This document shows positions 55,936 through 64,000 of a stretch of 64,000 bases of DNA, in pieces; positions within the stretch are counted from its first letter, which is position 1, and each line of letters begins with the position of its first letter. Source of the stretch: Flavobacterium litorale (lineage in GTDB: Bacteria > Bacteroidota > Bacteroidia > Flavobacteriales > Flavobacteriaceae); NCBI RefSeq assembly GCF_019613795.1, contig NZ_CP080429.1, positions 2,413,501-2,477,500 on the forward strand, in the 5' to 3' direction. The position numbers were made by a program, and so were the translations under genes. Under the pieces are notes generated by a model. That model ran no database searches. It saw only the letters and a list, made by a program, of their open reading frames with translations, and was not told where the DNA came from.

Positions 55936-58386
55936 CTATAATGTTTTTGCGTTTTTTACAGGTTGGTCAGTTACGGCATGCTTAATTACATCGCTCATTT
56001 CTTTTACGTAGTGAAAGGTAAGCCCTTGCAAATATTCTGGTTTAATTTCGTCAATATCGCGCTTGTTGTCTTCACACAATAATACTTCTTTAATATTAGC
56101 ACGTTTAGCAGCAAGTATTTTCTCTTTAATACCACCAACAGGGAGTACTTTACCTCTTAAGGTAATTTCGCCCGTCATTGCCATTTGTTTTTTAACTCTT
56201 TTTTGTGTGAATGACGATACTAACGATGTTAGCATGGCTACACCTGCACTAGGGCCATCTTTTGGCGTTGCGCCTTCGGGTACGTGTATGTGTACGTTGT
56301 AACTCGATATTACTTCTGGGCTTATTCCTAACAAGGCTGCGTTGGCTTTAATATATTCGAGTGCTATGGTTGCAGATTCTTTCATTACCGTACCTAAGTT
56401 ACCCGTCATGGTCATACTACCTTTTCCTTTAGATAGTATGGATTCTATAAACAGGATATCGCCACCAACAGTAGTCCATGCCAATCCCGTTACTACACCT
56501 GCTACATCGTTATTTTCGTACTTATCGCGTTCCATTTTTGGTGCTCCAAGTGCTTCAATAATATCAGCATCGGTAACTTTAATATTGTATTCTTCCTCCA
56601 TTGCTATTGCTTTTGCAATAGAGCGTACCATTTTAGCCAATTGTTTTTCGAGACCACGAACACCTGATTCGCGTGTGTAGCCTACTATTATTTTTTCAAG
56701 CTGCCTTTTACCAATACTAATATCTTTAGTGGTAAGCCCATGCTCTTTTATTTGTTTTGGTAAGAGGTGCTTTCTGGCTATTTCTACTTTCTCCTCTATG
56801 GTATACCCCGTCATTTTAATAATCTCCATTCTGTCGCGAAGTGCAGGCTGAATGCTTGACATGTTATTGGACGTAGCAATAAACATTACCTTAGAGAGGT
56901 CGAAACCTAACTCTAAGAAATTATCGTAAAACTCGGAGTTTTGCTCAGGGTCCAGTACCTCTAATAATGCTGATGAAGGATCGCCATTATGCCCGCTGGA
57001 TAGTTTATCTATCTCATCCAGTACAAAAACAGGGTTTGATGTGCCTGCCTTTTTTATGCTCTGTATAATTCTACCTGGCATAGCTCCTATATAGGTTTTT
57101 CGGTGCCCGCGTATTTCTGCCTCGTCACGAAGCCCACCTAACGATATACGGATATATTCTCTGCCTAATGCCTCGGCTACCGATTTACCTATGGATGTTT
57201 TACCAACCCCTGGAGGTCCGTACAAGCACAGTATAGGCGATTTCATATCGTTACGTAGTTTGAGTACAGCCAAGTACTCTATAATACGACGCTTTACGTC
57301 TTCCAGACCATAATGGTCGCGGTTTAGTATTTTTTCGGCACGTTTTAAATCAAATTTATCTTTAGAGAATGTTCCCCAAGGCAAATCGAGCATTAGCTCC
57401 AAATAGTTACGTTGTGTAGCATATTCTGCTACTTGCGGATTCATACGTTGTAATTTGGCAATTTCTTTATTAAAATGCGCTTTGGTTTTTTCGTTCCATT
57501 TTTTAGCTTTCCCTTTTTTACGCATTTCATCAATTTCCTGATCGTGCGATACCCCTCCAAGTTCTTCCTGGATGGTTTTCATTTGCTGATGCAGGAAATA
57601 TTCACGCTGTTGTTGGTCGAGGTCAGAACGTACTTTGCTCTGTATATCGTTTTTGAGTTCCAACTTCTGCAACTCAACATTCATGTGTCGCAGTGTTTCT
57701 AACGCACGCTCCTTAAGGTCGTTTTTTGTAAGTAAGCTTTGTTTTTCATCTACTGTAAGGTTCATGTTAGATGATACAAAATTGACTAAAAACGATTCGC
57801 TTTCTATATTTTTAATCGCAAAAGTAGCCTCTGTAGGAATGTTTGGGCTTTCTTTTATAATTTGTATGGCTAAATCTTTTATGGACTCTATTATAGTAGC
57901 AAACTCTGCATCTCCCTTTTCGGGTTTTGTTTCGCTCACCTCTTTAATAGTAGCCATTAGGTAGGGCTGTTCTGTTGTTACGGTATCTATTTCAAAACGC
58001 TTTTTACCTTGTATAATAACAGTAGTATTACCATCGGGCATTTTTAGTACTCTTAGTATGCGGGCTACCGTACCTACCGTATTAATATCTTCTGCTGTAG
58101 GCTCTTCAACAGTTTCATCTTTTTGCGATACCACACCAATTATTTTTCCTGCTGCATTGGCATCGTTTATTAATTTTATAGATTTATCTCGCCCTGCTGT
58201 AATGGGTATTACAACGCCTGGAAATAAAACCATGTTACGCAATGGTAGTATGGGTAATGCTTCTGGCAGTACCTCATTGTTCATTTCTTCTTCATCCTCT
58301 GGCGTCATTAACGGAATTAATTCTGCATCAGTATCAATTTCTTGAAGTGACAGACTGTCAATATTTAATATTTTTTGATCAGACAT
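55936..58386 (-). CDS. lon: ATP-dependent protease Lon
   Basis: Lon degrades misfolded and short-lived regulatory proteins. The 816-residue protein has the N-terminal substrate domain (LPILPLRNMVLFPGVVIPIT), coiled-coil region (RSDLDQQQREYFLHQQMKTIQEELGG), AAA+ motor (CLYGPPGVGKTSIGKS, VFVLDEIDKLSSG, ATSNNMSSI) and the Ser-Lys protease domain (HVPEGATPKDGPSAG with catalytic Ser, PVGGIKEKILAAKRA with Lys). The length is normal. No TAnnTTTG box is visible upstream; instead there are two direct repeats of ACAAATGTTTA. Confidence 0.97.
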   Translation of the reverse strand: MSDQKILNIDSLSLQEIDTDAELIPLMTPEDEEEMNNEVLPEALPILPLRNMVLFPGVVIPITAGRDKSIKLINDANAAGKIIGVVSQKDETVEEPTAEDINTVGTVARILRVLKMPDGNTTVIIQGKKRFEIDTVTTEQPYLMATIKEVSETKPEKGDAEFATIIESIKDLAIQIIKESPNIPTEATFAIKNIESESFLVNFVSSNMNLTVDEKQSLLTKNDLKERALETLRHMNVELQKLELKNDIQSKVRSDLDQQQREYFLHQQMKTIQEELGGVSHDQEIDEMRKKGKAKKWNEKTKAHFNKEIAKLQRMNPQVAEYATQRNYLELMLDLPWGTFSKDKFDLKRAEKILNRDHYGLEDVKRRIIEYLAVLKLRNDMKSPILCLYGPPGVGKTSIGKSVAEALGREYIRISLGGLRDEAEIRGHRKTYIGAMPGRIIQSIKKAGTSNPVFVLDEIDKLSSGHNGDPSSALLEVLDPEQNSEFYDNFLELGFDLSKVMFIATSNNMSSIQPALRDRMEIIKMTGYTIEEKVEIARKHLLPKQIKEHGLTTKDISIGKRQLEKIIVGYTRESGVRGLEKQLAKMVRSIAKAIAMEEEYNIKVTDADIIEALGAPKMERDKYENNDVAGVVTGLAWTTVGGDILFIESILSKGKGSMTMTGNLGTVMKESATIALEYIKANAALLGISPEVISSYNVHIHVPEGATPKDGPSAGVAMLTSLVSSFTQKRVKKQMAMTGEITLRGKVLPVGGIKEKILAAKRANIKEVLLCEDNKRDIDEIKPEYLQGLTFHYVKEMSDVIKHAVTDQPVKNAKTL

Positions 58387-58410
58387 GATATTTTAAAGTC
58401 ATTTTGTCAT

Positions 58411-58443
58411 TAAACATTTGTAGGACATTATATAAACATTTGT
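58411..58443 (-). promoter_or_regulatory. Direct repeats of ACAAATGTTTA upstream of lon
   Basis: On the plus strand taaacatttgt occurs at 58411-58421 and 58433-58443, starts 22 bases apart (about two helical turns), 25-57 bases before the lon ATG. The second continues into ttaatgttt, giving a partial inverted repeat. This spacing suits a transcription factor site, but none is known to me. Confidence 0.4.
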
Positions 58444-58533
58444 TTAATGTTTGTATTACCTACTTATACATCAGTAATAAAGGGGCATTACTGTATTTTT
58501 ACTAGTAGTATTTGACAATGATTATGCCAATAA

Positions 58534-58558
58534 AAAAATCCGCCTGTAGGCGGATTTT
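58534..58558 (-). terminator. Terminator of the first DUF6252-like lipoprotein
   Basis: aaaatccgcct / aggcggatttt with a short loop lies about 18 bases after the stop; the minus strand continues with TTTT. The 58387-58533 gap otherwise holds only the repeats upstream of lon. Confidence 0.85.
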
Positions 58559-58576
58559 GCGTGTATATATTTGCCA

Positions 58577-59521
58577 CTAAGGTAGCTCAATGTCGAAGTC
58601 TCCGTTTGTAATTTCAATAATTTCACTTTCGTCTTCTGCTTTATAAGCCGAAAATGCAAAAGTTCCTTTCACAGAGTTACCATCATTGCTTATAATAGTT
58701 AATTGACCTGATTGAACAACATACAGTACTAAGCCCTCAGAATACAATCCTGTTACTCCATTATTAAATCCTCCATCTTCAGTAATATCATATGTGCCAG
58801 GTGTTATATCTGCATCCATTATTAATTGTATTTGTTTTGGAGGAGCTACATTTTGACCACTTACTGTTAGATAATTTCCTGATACTACAGCGATTGCTAT
58901 TATAAAATTCGTCTCAGCACCATCTACATCTGCGGTAATATAATCTTCATCTGATCCTGGATTTGGATTGTTATTATTATCTACATAAGGAACATTTGTA
59001 AAAACTCCATTTGTAAGTTCTACTGCTTCTATTTCATCGTCACTATTGCTCCAATATCCTGTAAAGCTAAATGTACCTGAAATAGTTTGATTAACCGTAT
59101 CAATATTCGTTATGGTAAATGCTCCTTCATAAATATTATCAGGAATTTCACCTCCTATTACAAGATCAGGATCATAATTTATATAACCGAGGTCATCATC
59201 ATTTGTTTCGGGTTGGTATATCATTAATACATCTGATGGTGCATATGCTCCAATACTTAAAGTTGTACCTTCTAAAACAATACTTATATTTTTCCCGTTG
59301 CTTCCTACACCTTGTATGCCGATTAAGCCTTGACCGATTGAAGCATTTGAAGTGGTAGCCTGAAAAAGTTCGCCATCAATGGTAACCTCAAACGAACTTG
59401 GCTGTTCTGAATCAGGTACAAAATCTAAAAACACAGGATCTACAGGCTCAGTATCACATGATACGAATCCTAAAGTCATTATTAATACTAATAGTAATGA
59501 TGTTAATTTTACTTGCTTCAT
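58577..59521 (-). CDS. DUF6252-like lipoprotein with internal duplication (copy 1)
   Basis: The 314-residue lipoprotein has signal and lipobox FVSC (Cys22), followed by DTEPVDPVFLDFVPDSEQP. Two related beta-rich domains follow: one with SFEVTIDGELFQATTSNA ... GTFSFTGYWSN ... ELTNGVFTNVPY, one with DYITADVDGAETNFI ... GTFAFSAYKAEDES ... EITNGDFDIELP. The pattern fits the Bacteroidota DUF6252 family; function is unknown. It is a tandem paralogue of the gene at 59643-60527, which has the same N-terminal and domain plan. A TATATTTG box lies 24 bases upstream of the ATG. Confidence 0.82.
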   Translation of the reverse strand: MKQVKLTSLLLVLIMTLGFVSCDTEPVDPVFLDFVPDSEQPSSFEVTIDGELFQATTSNASIGQGLIGIQGVGSNGKNISIVLEGTTLSIGAYAPSDVLMIYQPETNDDDLGYINYDPDLVIGGEIPDNIYEGAFTITNIDTVNQTISGTFSFTGYWSNSDDEIEAVELTNGVFTNVPYVDNNNNPNPGSDEDYITADVDGAETNFIIAIAVVSGNYLTVSGQNVAPPKQIQLIMDADITPGTYDITEDGGFNNGVTGLYSEGLVLYVVQSGQLTIISNDGNSVKGTFAFSAYKAEDESEIIEITNGDFDIELP

Positions 59522-59544
59522 GGTGGAAAATTATTTTTAAGTGC

Positions 59545-59552
59545 CAAATATA
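59545..59552 (-). promoter_or_regulatory. Candidate -7 box of the DUF6252-like copy 1 gene
   Basis: Minus-strand TATATTTGG lies 24 bases before the ATG, directly next to the terminator of the upstream paralogue. The second paralogue has the same TATATTTGG in the same position, as expected for a duplicated promoter. Confidence 0.45.
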
Positions 59553-59557
59553 AAAAA

Positions 59558-59597
59558 TTAAAAAACCTTAAACATAATTCGTTTAAGGTTTTTTAAT
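59558..59597 (-). terminator. Terminator of the DUF6252-like copy 2 gene
   Basis: ttaaaaaaccttaaac and gtttaaggttttttaa form a 16-bp perfect stem with a 7-base loop, about 45 bases after the stop. Confidence 0.9.
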
Positions 59598-59642
59598 TTT
59601 CCTAAATATCTCGTATTTACTCTAAGATAATACCTTTAATTA

Positions 59643-60527
59643 CTATAATTCGATATTAAATTCACCATTTGTTATTTCAACAACATTATCATCCGCATCG
59701 AGTGCACTAAATGTAAATTCTCCTTTTATAAATCCATCCGCATTACTAATTACAGTCAATTCACCCGTAGTTATTGTAAGCGTCTCTCCATTATCAGAAT
59801 ATATAGCAAATGTATCTGTACCGTCCTCTAGCGCGTATGTACCTGGTGTAATATCGATAGGCATTAATAACTGAATTTGGTTTGCTGGCTCAATAATTTG
59901 TCCACTAAGTGTAACCGATTCTCCTGATTGTAGTGATAGTATAACACCATAATTTTTTTCGTCTCCATCTATTGTAGCTCTAAAATACTCATCATCTGGA
60001 TCAGGATCAGGGTCAGTAAGTGAACCTGTATAAGGTATATTGGTAAACGTACCATTATTAAGTTCAACAGGCTCTCTTTCTTCACTATCATCAGACCAAT
60101 ATCCTACGTATTGGAATGTACCTGATATGGTATTATTTTGTGTATTTATAGCTGTTATTGTAACACCACCTGTATTATTAAAATCTGGATCGATATTCCA
60201 ATATCCGAAATCGGACTCATCTGATGGATTGTAGGTTAATAATGCTTCTGGATACGACCCTACAGTAGTACCAGCTACAGTAACGCTAACAAATTCGCCA
60301 TTTGTTCCTCTTTGCCCAACAATAGTAATAATACCATCGGCTACAGCTGCTTGGGTAGCATTGGCAGTAAACAGTTCACCATCTATAGTAACTTTAAAGG
60401 ATGCTGGTTCTTCGGTATCAGGTACAAAGTCTAAAAACACAGGATCTACAGGCTCAGTATCACACGATACAAAACCCAAAGCTGCAATTAAAACAAAGAA
60501 TGCCGATAGAATATTTATTCTTTTCAT
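59643..60527 (-). CDS. DUF6252-like lipoprotein with internal duplication (copy 2)
   Basis: The 294-residue lipoprotein is a paralogue of the next gene on the same strand. The signal with FVSC lipobox and the following DTEPVDPVFLDFVPDTEEP are almost identical to copy 1; the later domains diverge but keep FKVTIDGELFTANATQA ... GTFQYVGYWSDDSEE ... LNNGTFTNIPYTG and YFRATIDGDEKNY ... GEFTFSALDADDN ... EITNGEFNIEL. It is likely anchored to the outer membrane; function unknown. It has its own promoter box and terminator, so both copies are separate transcripts. Confidence 0.82.
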   Translation of the reverse strand: MKRINILSAFFVLIAALGFVSCDTEPVDPVFLDFVPDTEEPASFKVTIDGELFTANATQAAVADGIITIVGQRGTNGEFVSVTVAGTTVGSYPEALLTYNPSDESDFGYWNIDPDFNNTGGVTITAINTQNNTISGTFQYVGYWSDDSEEREPVELNNGTFTNIPYTGSLTDPDPDPDDEYFRATIDGDEKNYGVILSLQSGESVTLSGQIIEPANQIQLLMPIDITPGTYALEDGTDTFAIYSDNGETLTITTGELTVISNADGFIKGEFTFSALDADDNVVEITNGEFNIEL

Positions 60528-60550
60528 AACTATTTAATTATATTTTCAAC

Positions 60551-60558
60551 CAAATATA
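60551..60558 (-). promoter_or_regulatory. Candidate -7 box of the DUF6252-like copy 2 gene
   Basis: Minus-strand TATATTTGG lies 24 bases before the ATG, the same word and distance as in copy 1. Confidence 0.45.
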
Positions 60559-60578
60559 ATAGAATAATTTTAATATGC

Positions 60579-61895
60579 TTATTTTTTTAACACCCTTCGC
60601 AGAAGGAAGATACCTATTACGAAAAATAATGTAAGAAATATAACGGAATAGCGCATGCTACCAAATATCTGGTCAATAGCACCGTATAGCATCATTCCTA
60701 TTACAATGCCTATTTTTTCGGTTACATCGTAAAAACTGAAAAAAGAAGCAGTGTCTTTAGTTTCTGGTAAAAATTTGGAGTATGTAGAGCGGGATAATGA
60801 TTGTATACCTCCCATAACGAGCCCTACAAATCCTGCTGTAACGTAAAAGTGTACGGGCAAGGTTACAAAAAAGGCACAAACACAAATAACAGCCCAAATA
60901 ATGTTAATACCTATAAGTGTTTTTATATTACCGTATTTTGCCGACAAACGAGATGTAACGGTTGCTCCTACTACGGCAACCAACTGTATTAGTAATATAC
61001 TTACTATAAGCCCCATTTGTTTTGCACCATCATCCTCTCCCCATGCTATTTCTTCGGCACCAAAATAAGTAGCAACAAGCATAACGGTTTGTACTGCCAT
61101 GCTGTATACAAAAAAGGCACCTAAATACCGTTTAAGTGTAATATTATTTTTTAGTTGCCCCCAAACTTTGCGTAACTCTCTAAATCCATTCAAAAGCACA
61201 TCGCGGGTTACTTTTTGTTTTTTATTTCCTTTTGGTAAATAATAATAGGTGTACTGGCTAAAAAGTATCCACCATACTCCTACTGATACAAACGAATAGC
61301 GCATGGCACGTATAGCAGGTGCTTCTACACCCTCTATCTCCTTAATACCAAAAGCATCTGGAAACATAACCATTGCTAAATTGAATATGAGTAAAAATAC
61401 ACTGCCTATATACCCCATAGAGTAGCCTTTTGCACTAATGGCATCTTGTTGTTTTGGAAAAGCAATGTCGGGCAGGTAAGAATTATAAAAAACCAGACTA
61501 CCCCAAAAACCTACCAGTCCAAAAAAGTAGCAGACTAAGCTCCAGTAAATATTTTCGAGACTAAACCAGTATAAACCAATACACGATAGTGCACCTAGAT
61601 AGCAAAACAGCTTTAAGAATATTTTTTTGTTGCCTGAATAATCAGCAACACCCGATAGTAATGGCGATATAAAGGCTACAAATAAAAAGGCAAAAGCGGT
61701 AACAAAACTTATTAATGCAGTACTTTTTATGGAAGTCCCAAAAACAGCTATATATTTTTGCCCCTCTGGAAAAATAGCATTATAAAAAATAGGAAAAACT
61801 GCCGAGGCAATTACAAGGCTGTATACTGAGTTAGCCCAATCGTAAAACGCCCATGCGTTTAAAAGTTTCTTACTCCCTTTTTCCAGTTGTGGCAT
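60579..61895 (-). CDS. Atg22-like (UMF1 family) MFS transporter
   Basis: The 438-residue protein has about 12 membrane segments. It begins KLLNAWAFYDWANSVYSLVIASAVFPIFYNAIF, diagnostic of the Atg22/UMF1 family, with FISPLLSGVADYSGNKKIFLK, GFWGSLVFYNSYLPDIAF, SAKGYSMGYIGSVFLLI and GGIQSLSRSTYSKFLPETKDTASFFSFYDV. Family members in yeast export vacuolar amino acids; the bacterial substrate is unknown. It lies 98 bases downstream of the M48 gene, with a terminator in between. Confidence 0.88.
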   Translation of the reverse strand: MPQLEKGSKKLLNAWAFYDWANSVYSLVIASAVFPIFYNAIFPEGQKYIAVFGTSIKSTALISFVTAFAFLFVAFISPLLSGVADYSGNKKIFLKLFCYLGALSCIGLYWFSLENIYWSLVCYFFGLVGFWGSLVFYNSYLPDIAFPKQQDAISAKGYSMGYIGSVFLLIFNLAMVMFPDAFGIKEIEGVEAPAIRAMRYSFVSVGVWWILFSQYTYYYLPKGNKKQKVTRDVLLNGFRELRKVWGQLKNNITLKRYLGAFFVYSMAVQTVMLVATYFGAEEIAWGEDDGAKQMGLIVSILLIQLVAVVGATVTSRLSAKYGNIKTLIGINIIWAVICVCAFFVTLPVHFYVTAGFVGLVMGGIQSLSRSTYSKFLPETKDTASFFSFYDVTEKIGIVIGMMLYGAIDQIFGSMRYSVIFLTLFFVIGIFLLRRVLKK

Positions 61896-61910
61896 AGTAA
61901 ATTTTTTAAT

Positions 61911-61936
61911 AAAAAAACTGCTCTTATGTAGAGCAG
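61911..61936 (-). terminator. Terminator of the M48 peptidase gene
   Basis: On the minus strand GCTGCTCTACATAAGAGCAG folds into a 7-bp stem with a short loop followed by seven T, ending just before the next ATG at 61895. Confidence 0.85.
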
Positions 61937-61993
61937 CTAATATATGTATAATTATTAAAAGTAATACTTTACTATTATAAAGTATACCTAAAT

Positions 61994-62809
61994 TTAAAAC
62001 GTTACGCCAAATTTTGCCGCTTCGGCTTTAGCTTTAGGTATTTGATTTTTTATGTTTCTTATTCTGGTATTGCTTGATGGGTGAGTACTTAAAAATTCTG
62101 GGGGAGCACCGCCACCTGCATTGGCCGCCATACGTTGCCAAAATGCTGTTGCATTTTCTGGATTATAACCTGCTATTGCCATTAATATTAATCCAACATC
62201 ATCGGCTTCATTTTCATGTTTTCTACTAAAAGGAAGCATAGCGCCATATTGGGTAGTAATACCATAGGCTTGCTGGTATATTTGTTGGGCTGTTTGGCTT
62301 TGCCCTGATGTGGCTACTGCCACACCTGCAGAGCCAAGCTGTTGTAGTGTGCTTGCACTCATTCGTTGTGCTCCGTGGTTTACTAATGCATGGGCAACCT
62401 CGTGCCCCATAACAGTTGCAAGCCCAGCTTCATCTTGCGCTATAGGCATAATACCTGTATATATTACAATTTTTCCGCCTGGCATGCACCAAGCGTTTAC
62501 AGCAGGATCTTCAACTAAATTATACTCCCATGCGTAACCATCCAAATAACCTTTATACCCGTTGGCATTAAGGTATTTTTCGGCTGCCATTTTTATTTTC
62601 TGTCCTACCTTTTTTACCATAGCGGACTGTGAAGTACCAGTTATTACTTTGTGTTGACTCAAAAATTGGTCGTACTGCTGAAAGGCAGTAGGAAAAAGTT
62701 GCGCATTAGAAACAAAATTGAGATTCTTTTTTCCTGTAAATGGATTTGTAGAACAAGACATCATTAGCAGGAATAATGTACCTGAAAGAACTAGTATACT
62801 TTTCTTCAT
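61994..62809 (-). CDS. M48 family metallopeptidase lipoprotein (LoiP/YcaL-like)
   Basis: The 271-residue lipoprotein has lipobox MSC (Cys19) and Asn-Pro-Phe-Thr-Gly-Lys-Lys, a segment usual in this subfamily. The zinc site is His136-Glu137-x2-His140 (VMGHEVAHALVNHG), with third ligand Glu in ENEADDVGL. WCMPGGKIVIYTGI and FLSTHPSSNTRIRNI are also typical. It probably takes part in outer-membrane quality control from the periplasm. No TPR domain follows. It has its own promoter and terminator. Confidence 0.92.
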   Translation of the reverse strand: MKKSILVLSGTLFLLMMSCSTNPFTGKKNLNFVSNAQLFPTAFQQYDQFLSQHKVITGTSQSAMVKKVGQKIKMAAEKYLNANGYKGYLDGYAWEYNLVEDPAVNAWCMPGGKIVIYTGIMPIAQDEAGLATVMGHEVAHALVNHGAQRMSASTLQQLGSAGVAVATSGQSQTAQQIYQQAYGITTQYGAMLPFSRKHENEADDVGLILMAIAGYNPENATAFWQRMAANAGGGAPPEFLSTHPSSNTRIRNIKNQIPKAKAEAAKFGVTF

Positions 62810-62833
62810 AAAGGTGTTTTATTAAATTTTATT

Positions 62834-62862
62834 CAAAATTACTAAATTCGTGTGATATCCAA
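62834..62862 (-). promoter_or_regulatory. Promoter of the M48 peptidase gene
   Basis: Minus-strand TTG (62860-62862), an 18-base spacer and TAATTTTG (62834-62841) lie 25 bases before the ATG. The rest of the divergent gap to 63087 is AT-rich with no further clear element. Confidence 0.6.
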
Positions 62863-63087
62863 TTCCGAAAAATTCTTAATAATAGTTAAAAAATTGTAAA
62901 TATATAGTATAGGAGTTATTAGTTTAAATTCTGAATTTATTCTTACATAATAACAAAACATCTTTTTACTATGCTTGCATATATTTAACTTTTATCGTAA
63001 CTGGTTGTACTTTATTTGGATTACCTTTATATCGTATAAGTTAAACTCAAAAACGGTAGTACACATTACTGATATAAGCTATAAAAA

Positions 63088-63948
63088 ATGTCAAGAAAAG
63101 TAAAGAAAAAAAAGCAATCAATGGCAGTACCAAAATCTATTTTAACCACTGCAAAAGTTTTACAAAAACTATCCAATAAGTTAGCAGCAAAATTTACTAT
63201 GAAACTTTTTATTACTCCCGTTAAGTTTAAACTTCCAAAAAGGGAGGAAAAAATGGAACGTGAAAGTAGACAAGAGTATTTGGACATTCCTAAGCTGAAC
63301 AAAAAAATATGCTTGTACCATTTAGGCAATAATGCTAAAAAAGTGTTAATTGTACATGGCTGGAGCGGTCGGGGTACACAGCTTTGGTCTATAGCCGATA
63401 GTTTAGTAAAAAATGGATACAGTACCCTTAGTTTTGATGCACCTGCTCATGGAAAATCGACAGGAAGAACAAGCGACATGATGGAATTTATTGCTTGCAT
63501 TCAGGAGCTTGACAAAAAATACGGTCCTTTTGAATACGGTGTTGGACACTCGCTTGGTGGTATGGCATTGCTTAACGCAATAAAGCGCGGTACTACAGTT
63601 AAAAAAGCGGTTACTATTGGCAGTGGCGATTTAATATCGGATATTATGGATGACTTTACGCAAAAGTTAGGCATGGATATTGAAACAAATAAAACAATGA
63701 TTAAATTATTCGAAAAGCAATTTGGAATAACCATTAACAGTTATGCTACGTATATAGCAGCAAAAGAGTTAACTATTCCAGTACTTGTTGTTCATGATAC
63801 GGAAGATGAGGATGTACCCGTATCAGCTGCCTATCATATACATAAGCATTTACAAGATGGCGAGTTAATAATAACAGAAGGTTTAGGACACCGTAAAATT
63901 CTTGGAGATAGCAATGTCATTAATAAAATAACCAAATTTTTAACCTAA
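63088..63948 (+). CDS. Alpha/beta hydrolase
   Basis: The 286-residue cytoplasmic protein has a basic N-terminus (SRKVKKKKQ) and an alpha/beta-hydrolase fold: oxyanion region VHGWSGRGTQLW, FDAPAHGKS, nucleophile Ser in GVGHSLGGMAL, acid Asp in VVHDTEDEDVP and catalytic His in GLGHRKIL. This is a BAAT/esterase-like layout with a lysine-rich front; the substrate is unknown. Its stop overlaps the start of the next gene by one base. Confidence 0.88.
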   Translation: MSRKVKKKKQSMAVPKSILTTAKVLQKLSNKLAAKFTMKLFITPVKFKLPKREEKMERESRQEYLDIPKLNKKICLYHLGNNAKKVLIVHGWSGRGTQLWSIADSLVKNGYSTLSFDAPAHGKSTGRTSDMMEFIACIQELDKKYGPFEYGVGHSLGGMALLNAIKRGTTVKKAVTIGSGDLISDIMDDFTQKLGMDIETNKTMIKLFEKQFGITINSYATYIAAKELTIPVLVVHDTEDEDVPVSAAYHIHKHLQDGELIITEGLGHRKILGDSNVINKITKFLT

Positions 63949-64000
63949 TGAAAAAAGTATTAATATTATTTATTCTGTTTTCTTTAACCGCGTGTAAAGG
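63948..64000 (+). CDS. Lipoprotein, N-terminal fragment cut by the window end
   Basis: ATG at 63948 overlaps the previous stop by one base. The visible part is MKKVLILFILFSLTACK, a lipoprotein signal with lipobox LTAC. The remainder lies beyond the right edge, so the function cannot be given. Confidence 0.65.
   Translation, partial: MKKVLILFILFSLTACK

Overview
The window is an AT-rich stretch of a Bacteroidota chromosome, most likely a Flavobacteriaceae member close to Flavobacterium. The evidence is the gene content (type IX secretion cargo with PNP-type or CHU_C-type C-terminal signals, PorQ, a PorD/DUF4835 protein, Bacteroidota-type RpoZ and BamD, BT_3928-like and DUF6495/DUF6913-like proteins). 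Promoters also follow the Bacteroidota pattern TTG-N18-22-TAnnTTTG, and Shine-Dalgarno sequences are largely absent. No phage, insertion sequence, integron, CRISPR array, rRNA or tRNA was seen. This is mostly conserved core genome.

Layout. 1-8.5 kb: two very large secreted modular adhesin-like proteins on the minus strand; the first runs off the left edge and the second carries four near-identical 76-residue Ig-like repeats. 8.8-16.2 kb: a minus-strand housekeeping block (fabI, recN, porD, coaBC, rpoZ, bamD, then dapA and a small conserved protein). 16.2-17.9 kb: a 5'-nucleotidase split into two genes in reversed domain order. 18.0-18.5 kb: an orphan P-loop protein of unknown role. 18.6-23.4 kb: nadC, a YihY membrane protein, a DUF2147 protein and priA. 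23.4-25.4 kb: a LytTR response regulator and the rpsF-rpsR-rplI ribosomal operon. 25.5-33.5 kb: ligA-rlmH, folP, and a DUF1599 / DoxX-like / ABC permease / TlpA / tpiA run. 33.8-37.7 kb: a large secreted choice-of-anchor I protein. 37.8-46.7 kb: YdcF, glmM, ACP phosphodiesterase, ClC channel, transaldolase-like aldolase, SDR, bestrophin, SRP RNA and a glutamine cyclotransferase. 46.8-49 kb: a small membrane protein and rpsA. 49.2-52.5 kb: a type B T9SS cargo protein. 52.6-58.4 kb: nucleoside permease, cmk, porQ, lon. 58.6-64 kb: two tandem paralogous lipoproteins, an Atg22-like transporter, an M48 lipoprotein peptidase, an alpha/beta hydrolase and the first codons of a lipoprotein.

How it fits together. 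Several genes belong to the cell envelope and type IX secretion: BamD builds the outer membrane, PorQ and PorD are T9SS-associated, and at least three proteins (ending at 3112, 37744 and 52501) carry T9SS targeting domains; the left-edge protein probably does too. The rest is core metabolism, replication and repair, and translation. Most operons end in clear rho-independent hairpins, many of them bidirectional between convergent genes.

I found no convincing undescribed multi-gene system. The better leads are smaller: an orphan ParA/MinD-like P-loop protein at about 18 kb, a hairpin at the 5' end of the rpsA leader with copies of its arm flanking the promoter, a CoaBC lacking two classical active-site residues of its decarboxylase half, and a recently expanded repeat array in the 1793-residue cargo protein.
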